DNA of 64,000 nucleotides from Bdellovibrionales bacterium. GTDB lineage: Bacteria > Bdellovibrionota > UBA1018 > CAIMNF01. Below the pieces are notes generated by a model. It had not been told where the DNA came from. It did no database searches and worked only from the letters and a program-made list of their open reading frames with translations. The stretch is taken from the NCBI GenBank assembly GCA_018266375.1, contig JAFEAO010000004.1, positions 1 through 64,000 of the forward strand, written 5' to 3'. The translations under genes and the position numbers were made by a program. Numbering within the stretch: position 1 is the stretch's first letter; each line of letters starts with the position of its first letter. Positions 7,929 to 16,256 of this stretch are shown one piece after another.

Positions 7929-8891
7929 ATGAACAGAAACTTCGCATTAGAATTTGTCCGGGTTACCGAAGCGGCCGCGCTCTCGAGCTCACGCCTCATG
8001 GGGCGCGGCGACGAAAAGAGCGCCGACCAGGCGGCAGTCGATGCGATGAGAAACGCGCTCAACTCCATCGAGTTCGACGGCAAAGTCGTGATCGGTGAGG
8101 GTGAGCGCGACGAGGCTCCGATGCTCTACATCGGGGAGAAAGTGGGCAAAGGCGGTTCGGTCCGCTTGGATCTCGCGCTCGATCCGCTCGAAGGCACCAC
8201 GATTTGCGCGAAAGGTTTGAACAACTCGATCTCGGTGATCGCGATCGCCGAAGACGGTAATTTCCTGCACTCTCCGGATTGCTACATGGAAAAAATCGCG
8301 GTGGGAGCGGAAGCCAAAGGCGCGATCGATTTGAATCGCAGCCCGACCGATAACCTAAAAGAAATCGCGAAAGCCAAGAAGTGCGCGGTCAGCGATCTCA
8401 CCGCGATCATTCTCGATCGCCCTCGCCACGAGGGGCTCATTAAGGAAGTCCGGATGAGCGGAGCCCGCATTTGGCTCATCGGCGACGGCGACGTTTCGGC
8501 GGCGATCGCAGCGGCCACTCCCGGTAGTGGTGTCGACGTGTTGTTTGGCAGCGGCGGCGCGCCCGAGGGCGTGATCGCGGCAGCGGCACTCCGTTGTTTG
8601 GGCGGGGATTTTGTCGGCCGTCTCGTTTTGAAAAAAGACGACGAGATCACGCGAGCGCGCACAATGGGAATCCAAGACCCGAAAAAAATCTATAAGATCG
8701 ACGAGCTCGCAAAGGGTAACGTCATGTTTTGCGCGACCGGCGTGACCCAAGGCACGTTCTTGAACGGAATCCGCTTGTTTCCGGGCGGCGCTTTCTCCCA
8801 CTCGGTGGTGATGCGCTCCGAGACCGGAACGATTCGCTACATTCAAACTCAACATCACTTCGGCAAACGCAGCGCCGATGTTCCGCACTGA
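7929..8891 (+). CDS. glpX: Fructose-1,6-bisphosphatase class II
   Basis: Hydrolyses fructose 1,6-bisphosphate to fructose 6-phosphate in gluconeogenesis. The class II fold is evident: GRGDEKSADQAAVDAMR, VVIGEGERDEAPMLYIGE (metal-binding Glu/Asp), LALDPLEGTT and GSGGAPEGVIAAAALRCLGG. Length 320 residues is typical. Because class II is also used for sedoheptulose 1,7-bisphosphate in some bacteria, dual activity is possible. It is second in a PilZ-glpX-SRPBCC-unknown gene run with short spacers. Confidence 0.96.
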   Translation: MNRNFALEFVRVTEAAALSSSRLMGRGDEKSADQAAVDAMRNALNSIEFDGKVVIGEGERDEAPMLYIGEKVGKGGSVRLDLALDPLEGTTICAKGLNNSISVIAIAEDGNFLHSPDCYMEKIAVGAEAKGAIDLNRSPTDNLKEIAKAKKCAVSDLTAIILDRPRHEGLIKEVRMSGARIWLIGDGDVSAAIAAATPGSGVDVLFGSGGAPEGVIAAAALRCLGGDFVGRLVLKKDDEITRARTMGIQDPKKIYKIDELAKGNVMFCATGVTQGTFLNGIRLFPGGAFSHSVVMRSETGTIRYIQTQHHFGKRSADVPH

Positions 8892-8913
8892 AAGTTCGAT
8901 ACTAGGAGATCAA

Positions 8914-9348
8914 ATGGCAGAAGCTCAAGAAACTCGCGAATACGACATCAACGCCAAGAAGTTGTTTCAAGCCGTCACTCAGTACGAGGACTATCCGAAG
9001 TTTGTCGACGGAATGAAGAAGGTCACGATCAGCCGCCCGGCGGGTGCCAACGAATTTACCGGAGACTACGAGTTTTCGATGATGGGTAAGGAGATGACTT
9101 ACAGTCTGAACCTGAAAGAAGATCCGACTGCAAACAAACTCACGTGGACTTTGAAAGACAGCGCGTTCTTTAAGGTCAATAACGGCAAGTGGACCATCGA
9201 GGCTCTCGGCGAAAACAAATGTCGTGCCACTTATTGGGCCGAAGTCGAATTTACCTTTCCGGTTCCCGGATTCATGTTGAAACCGATGATCAAGGCGACG
9301 TTGCCTAAAATGATGGATAGTTTCGCGGAAGTCGCGAAGAAGCTGTAA
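8914..9348 (+). CDS. SRPBCC/COQ10-like START-domain protein
   Basis: 144 residues, a polyketide-cyclase/START fold. It has an N-terminal 'ERDYDINAKKLFQAVTQYEDYPKFVDGMKKV'-type pattern (seen here as YDINAKKLF and YEDYPKFV) and a C-terminal amphipathic helix. The family binds hydrophobic ligands such as ubiquinone, or acts as a coenzyme Q chaperone. The ATG at 8914 is chosen because GGAG lies 5 nt upstream; an earlier in-frame start would overlap glpX. The ligand is unknown. Confidence 0.72.
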   Translation: MAEAQETREYDINAKKLFQAVTQYEDYPKFVDGMKKVTISRPAGANEFTGDYEFSMMGKEMTYSLNLKEDPTANKLTWTLKDSAFFKVNNGKWTIEALGENKCRATYWAEVEFTFPVPGFMLKPMIKATLPKMMDSFAEVAKKL

Positions 9349-9359
9349 GCGAGGAAACG

Positions 9360-9677
9360 ATGAGCGAGAAAGACGAAACCGTTGGAGCGATGTCGTGGGC
9401 GAAAAAACTGATGACGGTCGGAGTGGGGACGTTTTTTTTGACCGAGGAAGCTCTTCGTACTCTGGTTTCTGAGTTCAAACTTCCGAAGGAAATCGTGTCT
9501 TCGATTTTGGACGGCGCTAAAGGCGTCCGCAAAGAGTTCATGCAAAACGTCGTTTCCGAAGCGATGAGTAAGATCACCGAAAAAATGGATCCGGTACAGG
9601 TCTTGACCGAGCTGCTCAAGCGCAATGAGATTACGCTTGAGGTAAAAGTCAAAGTCAACGAAAAGAGCAAAGAGTAG
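9360..9677 (+). CDS. Conserved-looking 105-residue protein of unknown function
   Basis: Starts 11 nt after the SRPBCC gene and is probably the last gene of that operon. It has a short hydrophobic segment (LMTVGVGTFFLTEEAL, about 17-32) followed by amphipathic helices (KEIVSSILDGAKGVRKEF) and a basic/acidic tail. The pattern vaguely recalls phasin-like or polyhydroxyalkanoate-associated helical proteins, but no motif supports that assignment. Confidence 0.6.
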   Translation: MSEKDETVGAMSWAKKLMTVGVGTFFLTEEALRTLVSEFKLPKEIVSSILDGAKGVRKEFMQNVVSEAMSKITEKMDPVQVLTELLKRNEITLEVKVKVNEKSKE

Positions 9678-9747
9678 GCGATGGCCAAAATTTCTAGCCG
9701 CGGTTTTTGCTAAGTGATTTCGTGCGACCAAAAATTGGAGTAGGAAT

Positions 9748-9834
9748 TTAGAGGGGCGCGGAGAACGCGAGGTTCATGAAGAAGATCGCGGTCATCATCA
9801 CTGCGACGGGTGGGAACCATTCGTTCAAGTTCAT
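9748..9834 (-). CDS. 28-residue hydrophobic microprotein, translationally coupled
   Basis: The ATG (9834-9832) lies one base after the TAA of the upstream minus-strand gene, with AGAGG inside that gene's last codons as ribosome binding site. The product begins MNLNEWFPP and then has one membrane-length hydrophobic run rich in Met, Phe and Ala before ending in SAPL. Coupled placement and a clean single transmembrane helix support a real small membrane protein. It is below the size threshold of usual gene callers. Function unknown. Confidence 0.5.
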   Translation of the reverse strand: MNLNEWFPPVAVMMTAIFFMNLAFSAPL

Positions 9835-9835
9835 A

Positions 9836-10180
9836 TTAGGACCTCTTCAAAATTTCTTCGAGTTCGTCGGACAAGAACTTCAAGCGGGATTTTGCTTCGC
9901 GAAGTTGTTTCAAGTGTTCGCGCACATTGTGGAGTTTAGAAGCCTGTCCCACGTTTTTGTTTTTTGCCCATTGAGCCCAGGCGTCGGTTTGTTGTGAGTT
10001 GATCACGCGAACTTCGGCTGGAACCGGAGTCTCGGTGATAGCCGCTGTTTTGAGCACTTTGCCGGTGAGCGCTTTCGCTGCGGCGTGGGCTTCTTTTTCG
10101 ATCTTAGCCTTGCGGTAGAGTTGATAGAAGTTTGAGTAGATGAAAGTCATACCTTGTTGATTATCGCGTTCTGCTGACAT
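9836..10180 (-). CDS. Small cytoplasmic coiled-coil protein, unknown
   Basis: 114 residues when started at the ATG at 10180, which has AAGGGA about 10 nt upstream. A longer in-frame extension to 10294 has no such site. The protein starts MSAERDNQQGMTFIYSNFYQLYRKAK, here broken as MSAERDNQQG / MTFIYSNFYQLYRKAK. The C-terminal half is a charged helix (VREHLKQLREAKSRLKFLSDELEEILKRS region). No family recognised. It is coupled to a downstream 28-residue membrane microprotein, so the pair may work together. Confidence 0.6.
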   Translation of the reverse strand: MSAERDNQQGMTFIYSNFYQLYRKAKIEKEAHAAAKALTGKVLKTAAITETPVPAEVRVINSQQTDAWAQWAKNKNVGQASKLHNVREHLKQLREAKSRLKFLSDELEEILKRS

Positions 10181-10307
10181 GTTGTTCGTGTCCCTTCTTA
10201 CTAGGATATAAAGCAAGGGGAATGCCATCTCGATGCTGCGAAAAATTGAAAAGTTTCCACAATTTGTAGCCTCAACGAAGCTCGTTGTGACCAAAGAATC
10301 AACACAC

Positions 10308-10326
10308 GTGTCTAACTATTAGACAC
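10308..10326. promoter_or_regulatory. Perfect operator-like palindrome GTGTCTAA-N3-TTAGACAC
   Basis: An 8-3-8 perfect inverted repeat about 130 bp upstream of the minus-strand gene starting at 10180. Related 8-3-8 sites occur at 13803 and 19168. Too short for a terminator and without a T-run. Likely bound by a dimeric regulator; the protein is unknown. Confidence 0.55.
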
Positions 10327-10397
10327 TGAGACCGAGGTATCCGCATACTGATGGGGGAGAGTTGCGTCAGCCATAAATATGCGGCCGCTTTCAGCCG

Positions 10398-11540
10398 TTA
10401 CGCCATCGTGCCGGAATCGCTCTTTTTAGAAAACGCCGGACGCGGAAGCGATTTCGGGAATTCGATTTCTTTGACGAGAGCGAGTTCGTCCGGATCGTAA
10501 GTCTTGGGTTGTACGGCGTCCGAGTAGCGGTGGTTTTTGTTGAATTTTGGAAGATGGTACTCGAGCCAATCGCCTTGCTCCGACATCGTCATCGAGCGGC
10601 CGTCGACCGGATGATCGAGCGGGTAGCGTTCCGAAACGGTTTGATGACTGTTGCTCGAGATCCAGCGGCCCGGTTCGATCTCGGTTTTTTCTTCGTTGTG
10701 GCGGATCCCCATGAGCTGGATTTCCTGGCCTGCGACTTGTACGCGAAACTGATTGCGCTCGTAATCCGGTACTTTCACGCGGAGGACATACTCGTCGCCG
10801 ATATCAAGGAGATCCGAATCGTAGCGGTTAATCGAGTAGAATGGATCTTGCGCGCGCTTTTGATAGGCTTCGATCATTTTAGAGTGGAGGAGCTGCTTTT
10901 GCCCGAACTCATCTTGAGTGCGCTGATACAAGTTTTTTAGGCCGGATTCGTACTGTTCCTGCGCGCCCGTGCGCAAGCCGTTGTAGTGGTCTTCCATTTG
11001 CTGGAGCGCGATTGCATGAGTGGTCTGCGCTTGCTCGAGAGCTTTGGCCTTATCGTCGTGGAGTTTTCCGATTTTGGTTTCGCTGTCTTTTAGGATCGCT
11101 TCGGCGCTACGACGGTGATTGGTGCGGATCTCGTTTTGCGCGTTCAACATCTGATTGCGTTCGTATTCTTCGGACGCGGCGTACTTTTGCTTTACTTCGT
11201 TAACGCGGGATTCGCCTTCGCGAGCGGCCGCAAGTTCGGCTTTGGTATTGTCGGCGGTCTTTTGGCTGATGATCTTACGCCCGTCAGTTTCAAGCCTGGC
11301 TTGTTCGCGGTTGAGTTCTCTCTTGGTTTTGCGAAGCTGGTCGTAGTGGTTGATTTTCTCGGCCTGAATCGAGCGCTCGAAACGGTCGGCATTATCCGCT
11401 TTTTGAGCGGCGTAGCTTTGCTTCAGACGGTCGAGTTCTTGCTCGTTCTGGTCGCGAATTTGTTCCTTCGCTTCCTGCTGCGCGCGATACTGCTCCTGCA
11501 GTTCGTCCCGGCCGCTGTAGTCTGAAGAGATTTTACTCAT
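10398..11540 (-). CDS. Coiled-coil protein with C-terminal Hsp20/alpha-crystallin-like domain
   Basis: 380 residues. Residues 1-225 are a long, Gln/Glu/Arg-rich coiled coil. Residues about 238-345 have the layout of a small-heat-shock alpha-crystallin domain: YVLRVKVPDYERNQFRVQVAGQ (in part), QLMGIR, then ERYPLDHPVDGRSMTM and WLEYHLPK. This matches the usual 'VPG..VxVxxxxLxIxGxR ... FxLPxxVdxxxixA ... GxLxxxxPK' pattern. The tail is Pro-rich. Such a fusion is unusual; ordinary Hsp20 proteins are about 150 residues. It follows its upstream partner by 6 nt, so the two are an operon. A scaffold or chaperone role is inferred. Confidence 0.6.
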   Translation of the reverse strand: MSKISSDYSGRDELQEQYRAQQEAKEQIRDQNEQELDRLKQSYAAQKADNADRFERSIQAEKINHYDQLRKTKRELNREQARLETDGRKIISQKTADNTKAELAAAREGESRVNEVKQKYAASEEYERNQMLNAQNEIRTNHRRSAEAILKDSETKIGKLHDDKAKALEQAQTTHAIALQQMEDHYNGLRTGAQEQYESGLKNLYQRTQDEFGQKQLLHSKMIEAYQKRAQDPFYSINRYDSDLLDIGDEYVLRVKVPDYERNQFRVQVAGQEIQLMGIRHNEEKTEIEPGRWISSNSHQTVSERYPLDHPVDGRSMTMSEQGDWLEYHLPKFNKNHRYSDAVQPKTYDPDELALVKEIEFPKSLPRPAFSKKSDSGTMA

Positions 11541-11546
11541 GCGAGG

Positions 11547-11855
11547 TTAGTGCCTCACGCTCTGAGTTTCGAACAAATTGTTTTCGACGATATTGAAATA
11601 GGTTTTAATCACGCGATAAAGCTCATCGATGGGCAGAGCCTCGATAAATGCTTTCTTTTTTTCGATTCCGTCGAGTTCGATCATTTTCTCGATGTGATGC
11701 TCGACCTCGTACGCCTCGTCTTCGGTCATCGGCCGCGACGGAGCGCTGAAAACCTCGCGCACGAGGTTTGGGTCAAACAAGATGTGGTTACCTTTGGTGG
11801 ATTGATCGAGTAAATATTCGACAGCCTTAAGCTGTTCTTTGGATACGTTGATCAT
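11547..11855 (-). CDS. Small acidic protein, partner of the coiled-coil/Hsp20-like gene
   Basis: 102 residues from the ATG at 11855, chosen because GGAGGAAAG precedes it directly; the longer frame to 11966 lacks such a site. The sequence (MINVSKEQLKAVEYLLDQ, VREVFSAPSRPMTEDEAYEV, IDELYRVIKTYFNIVENN) is helical with no recognised motif. It is first in a two-gene operon and may regulate or bind the downstream coiled-coil protein. Confidence 0.6.
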   Translation of the reverse strand: MINVSKEQLKAVEYLLDQSTKGNHILFDPNLVREVFSAPSRPMTEDEAYEVEHHIEKMIELDGIEKKKAFIEALPIDELYRVIKTYFNIVENNLFETQSVRH

Positions 11856-12065
11856 CTTTCCTCCATGAAAGAAGACGAGGTCTGTGGCAGCCCCTAACGA
11901 TGATTTTACGATGTTTTTCGGAAAGGCGAAACCGACAATATTTTTACGCATTTTTAAGCTTCCCATGGGCAGAAAAGACCCTCAGAATGGAGGTAGGCCC
12001 AAGGATTGGGCGTAAAGCGTCAGCTATAAAGGTTAACGCAGGACAGGCACAAGGACGGGCCTTCA

Positions 12066-13115
12066 ATGAGTCGTAAGCTTAAAACACCTTCTAATAAGAA
12101 GGCTTCTACTAGCCGGTCTTCGAAGAACAGCGACTCCAAAAAGAGTCCCGCGCGCGCCGAACAAATTCATTGCTACGATTGTAAAAACATCATTGAGGCG
12201 CGGGATCAAGCCCTGTTCGTCGAAGAAGAAGTGGGTCGTTATTTTTGCAGTGAAGGATGCATCGTGGCGCACTTCACGCCCGACATTGAAAAGTTAGAAC
12301 GCGAGTACGGCCGTCATGTATCCGCTCAAGATTTAAGTCCCGAAGAACGAGAGCGTTTTGCCCATCTCAGGTGGCTGACTCTCGAGCAACCGGGCGAAGT
12401 TTGGGTCGAAAAGACGAAGGCGGGAGACCACCGTTACACCTTGGTCGCGGAATATCGGCCCGAAGAAGGAACAGGACCCAAGAAGGTTTGGGGAGTGGCG
12501 GTTTGCCTCATGCTCAGGCAGGAGCCAAGTTTCTTGTACCTTGCATTCGTAACAGGCGATCGGGACCTCGTTGATGTGTTCCGGCGCGGAGAGCAACTCC
12601 AGATCATCAGGCGTGACGAGCCAAAACCTCACCTCCAGGATGGAGGCGGTACTGGAAATGATGAGACCGAATTGGAAAGCACGAACGAAACGCCAGAAGG
12701 CATTGACCGCCTGGCGGACTCATGGACGGAGGCAGATTCAGTGAGAGCACAAATCATCAAGCAACGTAAAGACAACGACATTCCATTCGAAGATTTCGGA
12801 TTTTATCAAAATTGCCTGGAAGAGACCCTGCAGGAGCCGAGCGAGCTTTGGAGTTTCCTCCCGAAGGCGGCAAAACGGGTTTATCATTTCATTCGCCGCT
12901 ACGAACATGATGCCTCTTATTGGTACGTGGTCATCGCGCGCGATACCTCGGACGAGACTCAGATCGAGATCGTCGATGCTTTCCCGACCAACGATGAGAC
13001 GTTGGTACAGGCTTGCCGCCACGGCAAGAAGGAAGCATTAAACGGCCAGACTGAAGAGGCCGATGACCACGGTTTCGCGGCTACCGGTACTGACGGTAAA
13101 AAGAACGTTCACTGA
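12066..13115 (+). CDS. Unknown protein with N-terminal TRASH/FCS-like zinc finger
   Basis: 349 residues. A basic Ser/Lys-rich leader (1-30) precedes CYDCKN...YFCSEGC (about 35-68), a CxxC...CxxxC arrangement like TRASH or MYM/FCS zinc fingers that bind metals or protein partners. The rest is acidic and globular, with a repeated pattern: LTLEQPGEVWVEKTKAGDHRYTLV near residue 105 (in part) and LEETLQEPSELWSFLPKAAKRVYHFIRR near 260 look like two copies of one domain, each followed by a YxYVVxA-type strand. Function unknown; cytoplasmic. Confidence 0.62.
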   Translation: MSRKLKTPSNKKASTSRSSKNSDSKKSPARAEQIHCYDCKNIIEARDQALFVEEEVGRYFCSEGCIVAHFTPDIEKLEREYGRHVSAQDLSPEERERFAHLRWLTLEQPGEVWVEKTKAGDHRYTLVAEYRPEEGTGPKKVWGVAVCLMLRQEPSFLYLAFVTGDRDLVDVFRRGEQLQIIRRDEPKPHLQDGGGTGNDETELESTNETPEGIDRLADSWTEADSVRAQIIKQRKDNDIPFEDFGFYQNCLEETLQEPSELWSFLPKAAKRVYHFIRRYEHDASYWYVVIARDTSDETQIEIVDAFPTNDETLVQACRHGKKEALNGQTEEADDHGFAATGTDGKKNVH

Positions 13116-13135
13116 TTTCGCGTTACACTCAAAGA

Positions 13136-13714
13136 CTATTGGGCGACAGTACCCGCACTGAACTCGATGCCCATGTTGGCGGCACAGTAGCCGAGGTTTC
13201 CGCCTGCCAAGCAGTTCACGAAAGTGTTGGCATCGGCTGCGTTCACGATGAATGCGGCTTGATAGCTAAGGTTAGCGAAGTTCAGAAGTGAGCCTGTGCC
13301 CGGCGCAGTCACGCATTGAACGACGTAGCGGTTGTTAACAGAGGCGTAAGGATTGCTCACGAGTACGGCCGGTGAGTTGTTGATAATCTGAACCGGAAAC
13401 ACGCACACATTTTTGGTTTGGCCGTCGGCTGGGAAGAGCGCGAGCTGATTCGCTGAACCGCCGATCACGTTACCTTTGCAGGCGCGATACTGACGATCGG
13501 TCTGAGGTGCAAAGCTAGTAGTGGTTGAGTTGATGTTCGGCTCATATGAGCACTTTTGAGCCTGGCTAATCGAGGTGCTTGAAGTCTGGAGGCCGTTTGT
13601 AGCGTTTTGGTCCGACCATTGCGGGTGAGACTGAGTGTTTTTACCGCAAGCGCTGAGCGCGCCGGATAACACTATTAAACCCATAGCCAATACGATACGA
13701 TTTAAAGCTTTCAT
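13136..13714 (-). CDS. Lipoprotein of unknown function
   Basis: 192 residues from the ATG at 13714, which follows GAGAGGG by 5 nt. The signal peptide ends in a lipobox (LSGALSAC). The mature part is Asn/Ser/Thr-rich with seven Cys, suggesting disulfides and periplasmic or surface location. It is divergent from the exported protein gene at 13857; the shared 140-bp region holds one of the GTGTCTAA motifs. No family recognised. Confidence 0.7.
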   Translation of the reverse strand: MKALNRIVLAMGLIVLSGALSACGKNTQSHPQWSDQNATNGLQTSSTSISQAQKCSYEPNINSTTTSFAPQTDRQYRACKGNVIGGSANQLALFPADGQTKNVCVFPVQIINNSPAVLVSNPYASVNNRYVVQCVTAPGTGSLLNFANLSYQAAFIVNAADANTFVNCLAGGNLGYCAANMGIEFSAGTVAQ

Positions 13715-13802
13715 ATTCCCTCTCACAAATCCCTTACTCTGGGTATTGCAGCTGGCGTGCCAACCCGAGCACCGGTTTAAAACGGGTTTCAGCCCAATTT
13801 GA

Positions 13803-13821
13803 GTGTCTAAAAATTAAACAC
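13803..13821. promoter_or_regulatory. Operator-like site GTGTCTAA-AAA-TTAAACAC
   Basis: Same 8-3-8 layout as the perfect palindrome at 10308, with one mismatch. It lies in the divergent region between a lipoprotein gene and an exported protein gene, about 35 bp before the plus-strand start codon. Confidence 0.5.
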
Positions 13822-13856
13822 TTGTTAAATAAACGGAATATGTTAAATAAGCTCGC

Positions 13857-14315
13857 ATGAAAAACTCAGTCCTCGTACTAGCCCTGTTATCCGTGCCCTT
13901 AGCCCAAGCCGCTCCCGTGGTGACTTGTAAAGAGATCCAGTCGGGAACGATGTATCCGGACGGGCGTACACCTAAGTTTTTCAAAATCAATCTCGCTCAA
14001 ACCGCGGAAGTGAAAGTCGGCCCGGTGATCGGGTTTGAGGTCAAAGACCAAAACGACAAAGTGGTGGCCGATGTCGCCGCGACCATTACCGGTTCGATCA
14101 CCAAAGTGGTTCCGTTTTACGAAACGCGCGAGACGCCGGTAATTCCTCTTGGACAACAGCCCTATGAAGTCACTCGTAAAGTTTTTGCGGTACAAGCTTA
14201 CTTTAAGTCGACGGACTACGAGCTCGATTGGAATATCGGCGGTGACTACCGTTACCCGAATAAAGACATGACCCGCGACCTTTTTTGCACGTCGATCGAG
14301 TCGGTAAATAAATAG
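13857..14315 (+). CDS. Exported protein of unknown function
   Basis: 152 residues with signal peptide MKNSVLVLALLSVPLAQA. The mature part is probably a beta-sandwich (VGPVIGFEVKDQNDKVVADVAATITGSITKVVPF in part) with two Cys, near each end, that may pair. No family recognised. Transcribed away from the lipoprotein gene at 13714. Confidence 0.65.
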   Translation: MKNSVLVLALLSVPLAQAAPVVTCKEIQSGTMYPDGRTPKFFKINLAQTAEVKVGPVIGFEVKDQNDKVVADVAATITGSITKVVPFYETRETPVIPLGQQPYEVTRKVFAVQAYFKSTDYELDWNIGGDYRYPNKDMTRDLFCTSIESVNK

Positions 14316-14357
14316 GTATTGCTCGTTAAGCTGACGCTCGACTTCTCAGGCGAGCGC

Positions 14358-15665
14358 TTAATAAATAAACGCCGGTCCTGAACTCGAAACAGCTGAGCTG
14401 TTTTCGAATTTGTGGATGACCGTCTTACCGAAATAAAACGGCAAGCCCCAGTCGAACAATCCGGTGATGTTGTTGCTCGAAGCGTATGCGCTCTCGGAGA
14501 ACACGCCATTGCCGCTTCCGAAGAGGCTGATGAAGTTACCGACTTTGAAGTTTACGGTGCCGGTGGGATAGCCACCGGTCCCGGTGTTTGTCGCACTATA
14601 ACTTTGCGTGCCTGAAGGACACAGCCAACCCGCGAAGTTGCCGTCGGTAGCCGAACAATCGGGAAGGCCGCGCGTCGGCGGGATACCGAGTGCGTTCGAT
14701 CCAGTGTCGATAAAGCTGTTGTAGGTATTGTCGCCGAACTGCGTTTTGAATTCGCCGAAGGTAGCGTCCACCGGATAGTTTTGAAAACTCGTGCTAGGAA
14801 CGTTGTTCGAGCGAGTGCTGATCCCGAACACGAGATAGCCGGTACGGCTTGGAGCACCGCCTGCTGGTACGCTTGGAATCACGACCGCAACGCCGTTGTT
14901 GTCGGCGCGGTTTCCGTTGTCCGGGTCGGCCGCGAAGTGAGCGATCGGGTTTTGAACTTGATTGTCGTGAGCGACGGTGGCCGCGTTACAGCTTGAACCT
15001 GCGCACTTGAAGTAGACTTGGTTGGTGTTGTCGTTGGCGCAATAATCTCCGCAATCCGACACGAACACGCCGATTCCTAAAATACCGTTAAAGCCGGCGT
15101 CAGCCGAAGTGCGTTCGGCACCGCTGCAAGCCGAGTTCATGCCGCCGTAGTTGGCATCGATGACTTGCATCGGAATGTTAGACGCGGTTTCTTTCCCGAT
15201 TCTGACTGTCGCCATTTTAACCGGGCCCCATTGCTTAGAGCCGTCACCGTATTCCATGCATTCGGCGAGACCGCCGACGGGTGATTCCGGAAGTTGATCC
15301 GCTACGCCCGTCAAACTGTCTCTGAACAAACGGAGTCCGAAGCTTCCGGTATCGACGAGCACGTCTTTGACGGTGACACAGTTGGTACCATCGGGTTTGC
15401 AGACAGTGACTTCAATACAGGGTTTATTGGTGTAAGAGTTTTTAGAGCAAATCGAGTTTGAACCGTTCGTGACGTCGTCATTCACGGCGAACATCGCGAC
15501 GTTCTTCGCGTTCGGGTCGATCGCCGTGCCAGTGGGGCCGGTCGGACCCGTAGAACCGCCGCCTCCGCCCGGATTCGGTTGCGGAACATCTTTGGTGCAA
15601 CCCGCGTAACTCAGGGTCAAAAACACGGCCATCGTCGCTAGGAGTAAGCGCTTATTGGATGTCAT
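14358..15665 (-). CDS. DUF3443 lipoprotein, pepsin-like fold
   Basis: 435 residues with lipobox SYAGC, a Gly/Pro-rich linker (about 30-48), then a DUF3443-like domain. Two aspartic-protease-type motifs are visible, VDTGSFGLRLF (about 108) and FIDTGSNALGIP (about 317), one in each half as in bilobal pepsins. Many Cys suggest disulfides. Overlaps the DUF2844 gene by 14 bp; these two families usually occur side by side. Whether it is an active protease is unknown. Confidence 0.78.
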   Translation of the reverse strand: MTSNKRLLLATMAVFLTLSYAGCTKDVPQPNPGGGGGSTGPTGPTGTAIDPNAKNVAMFAVNDDVTNGSNSICSKNSYTNKPCIEVTVCKPDGTNCVTVKDVLVDTGSFGLRLFRDSLTGVADQLPESPVGGLAECMEYGDGSKQWGPVKMATVRIGKETASNIPMQVIDANYGGMNSACSGAERTSADAGFNGILGIGVFVSDCGDYCANDNTNQVYFKCAGSSCNAATVAHDNQVQNPIAHFAADPDNGNRADNNGVAVVIPSVPAGGAPSRTGYLVFGISTRSNNVPSTSFQNYPVDATFGEFKTQFGDNTYNSFIDTGSNALGIPPTRGLPDCSATDGNFAGWLCPSGTQSYSATNTGTGGYPTGTVNFKVGNFISLFGSGNGVFSESAYASSNNITGLFDWGLPFYFGKTVIHKFENSSAVSSSGPAFIY

Positions 15666-16152
15666 CGAGAGTTACTCCTTTTGGTGCGAGCGAAACCGAG
15701 AGATAACGGCCGCGAAGACCACGGGGGTGGCCGTTTCGGGCTTCGATCAAACTTTTGGATTCCATGTAGCGGGAGCGGGCCGCCCGTTCTTTCACGGTTG
15801 AGGGAGTGCTCTCAAGACGTGCCGCTTCGGGAGCGTAGCCACCCAAAATTTCTTGCAGGTTCGGCGTGCGGAAACCTTGCCAGCTCACCGCGAACACTTT
15901 ACCGTCGGCGTTCACGTACTCACGAAGTGTAATACCGCTTGCTCGTCCGGCGCGACCGCCGATCGGACGGGCGCGAAGCTCGTGCATTTTGAAGTTAACC
16001 GCCGAATTCCGCCTGGCGGTGCGGCCGACCACGGCTTGGCGTGTGGCGCCGAATGCGCGTCTGACGTTTTCGATCGATGCCTCGCCTTCGCCGAGAGTGG
16101 CGTGGGCGCTTGGTGGGGGACTCAGAGATAACAACAAACTCAGGAGCAGCAT
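15652..16152 (-). CDS. DUF2844 exported protein
   Basis: 166 residues with a short signal peptide (MLLLSLLLSLSPPPSAHA) and DUF2844-like core: LGEGEASIE, FKMHELR, ITLREYVNADGKVFAVSWQG and a later LQEILGGY. The gene overlaps the DUF3443 lipoprotein gene downstream, and the pairing supports both assignments. Probably periplasmic. The pathway is unknown. Confidence 0.75.
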   Translation of the reverse strand: MLLLSLLLSLSPPPSAHATLGEGEASIENVRRAFGATRQAVVGRTARRNSAVNFKMHELRARPIGGRAGRASGITLREYVNADGKVFAVSWQGFRTPNLQEILGGYAPEAARLESTPSTVKERAARSRYMESKSLIEARNGHPRGLRGRYLSVSLAPKGVTLDDIQ

Positions 16153-16256
16153 GGTCGCCGATCTTAAAGCGGGCGTCTAAAAAAGTCTAAATTAATATCT
16201 AGTGATTGTGTAGATTTCACTTTCGTAAAGGAAGATCTGTAGGTGATTCAACGGAT

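Noticed and set aside
9231-9731. 166-codon minus-strand ORF opposite the SRPBCC and following gene
   Set aside because: Composition is the mirror of two good plus-strand genes with ribosome sites; no signal or domain.
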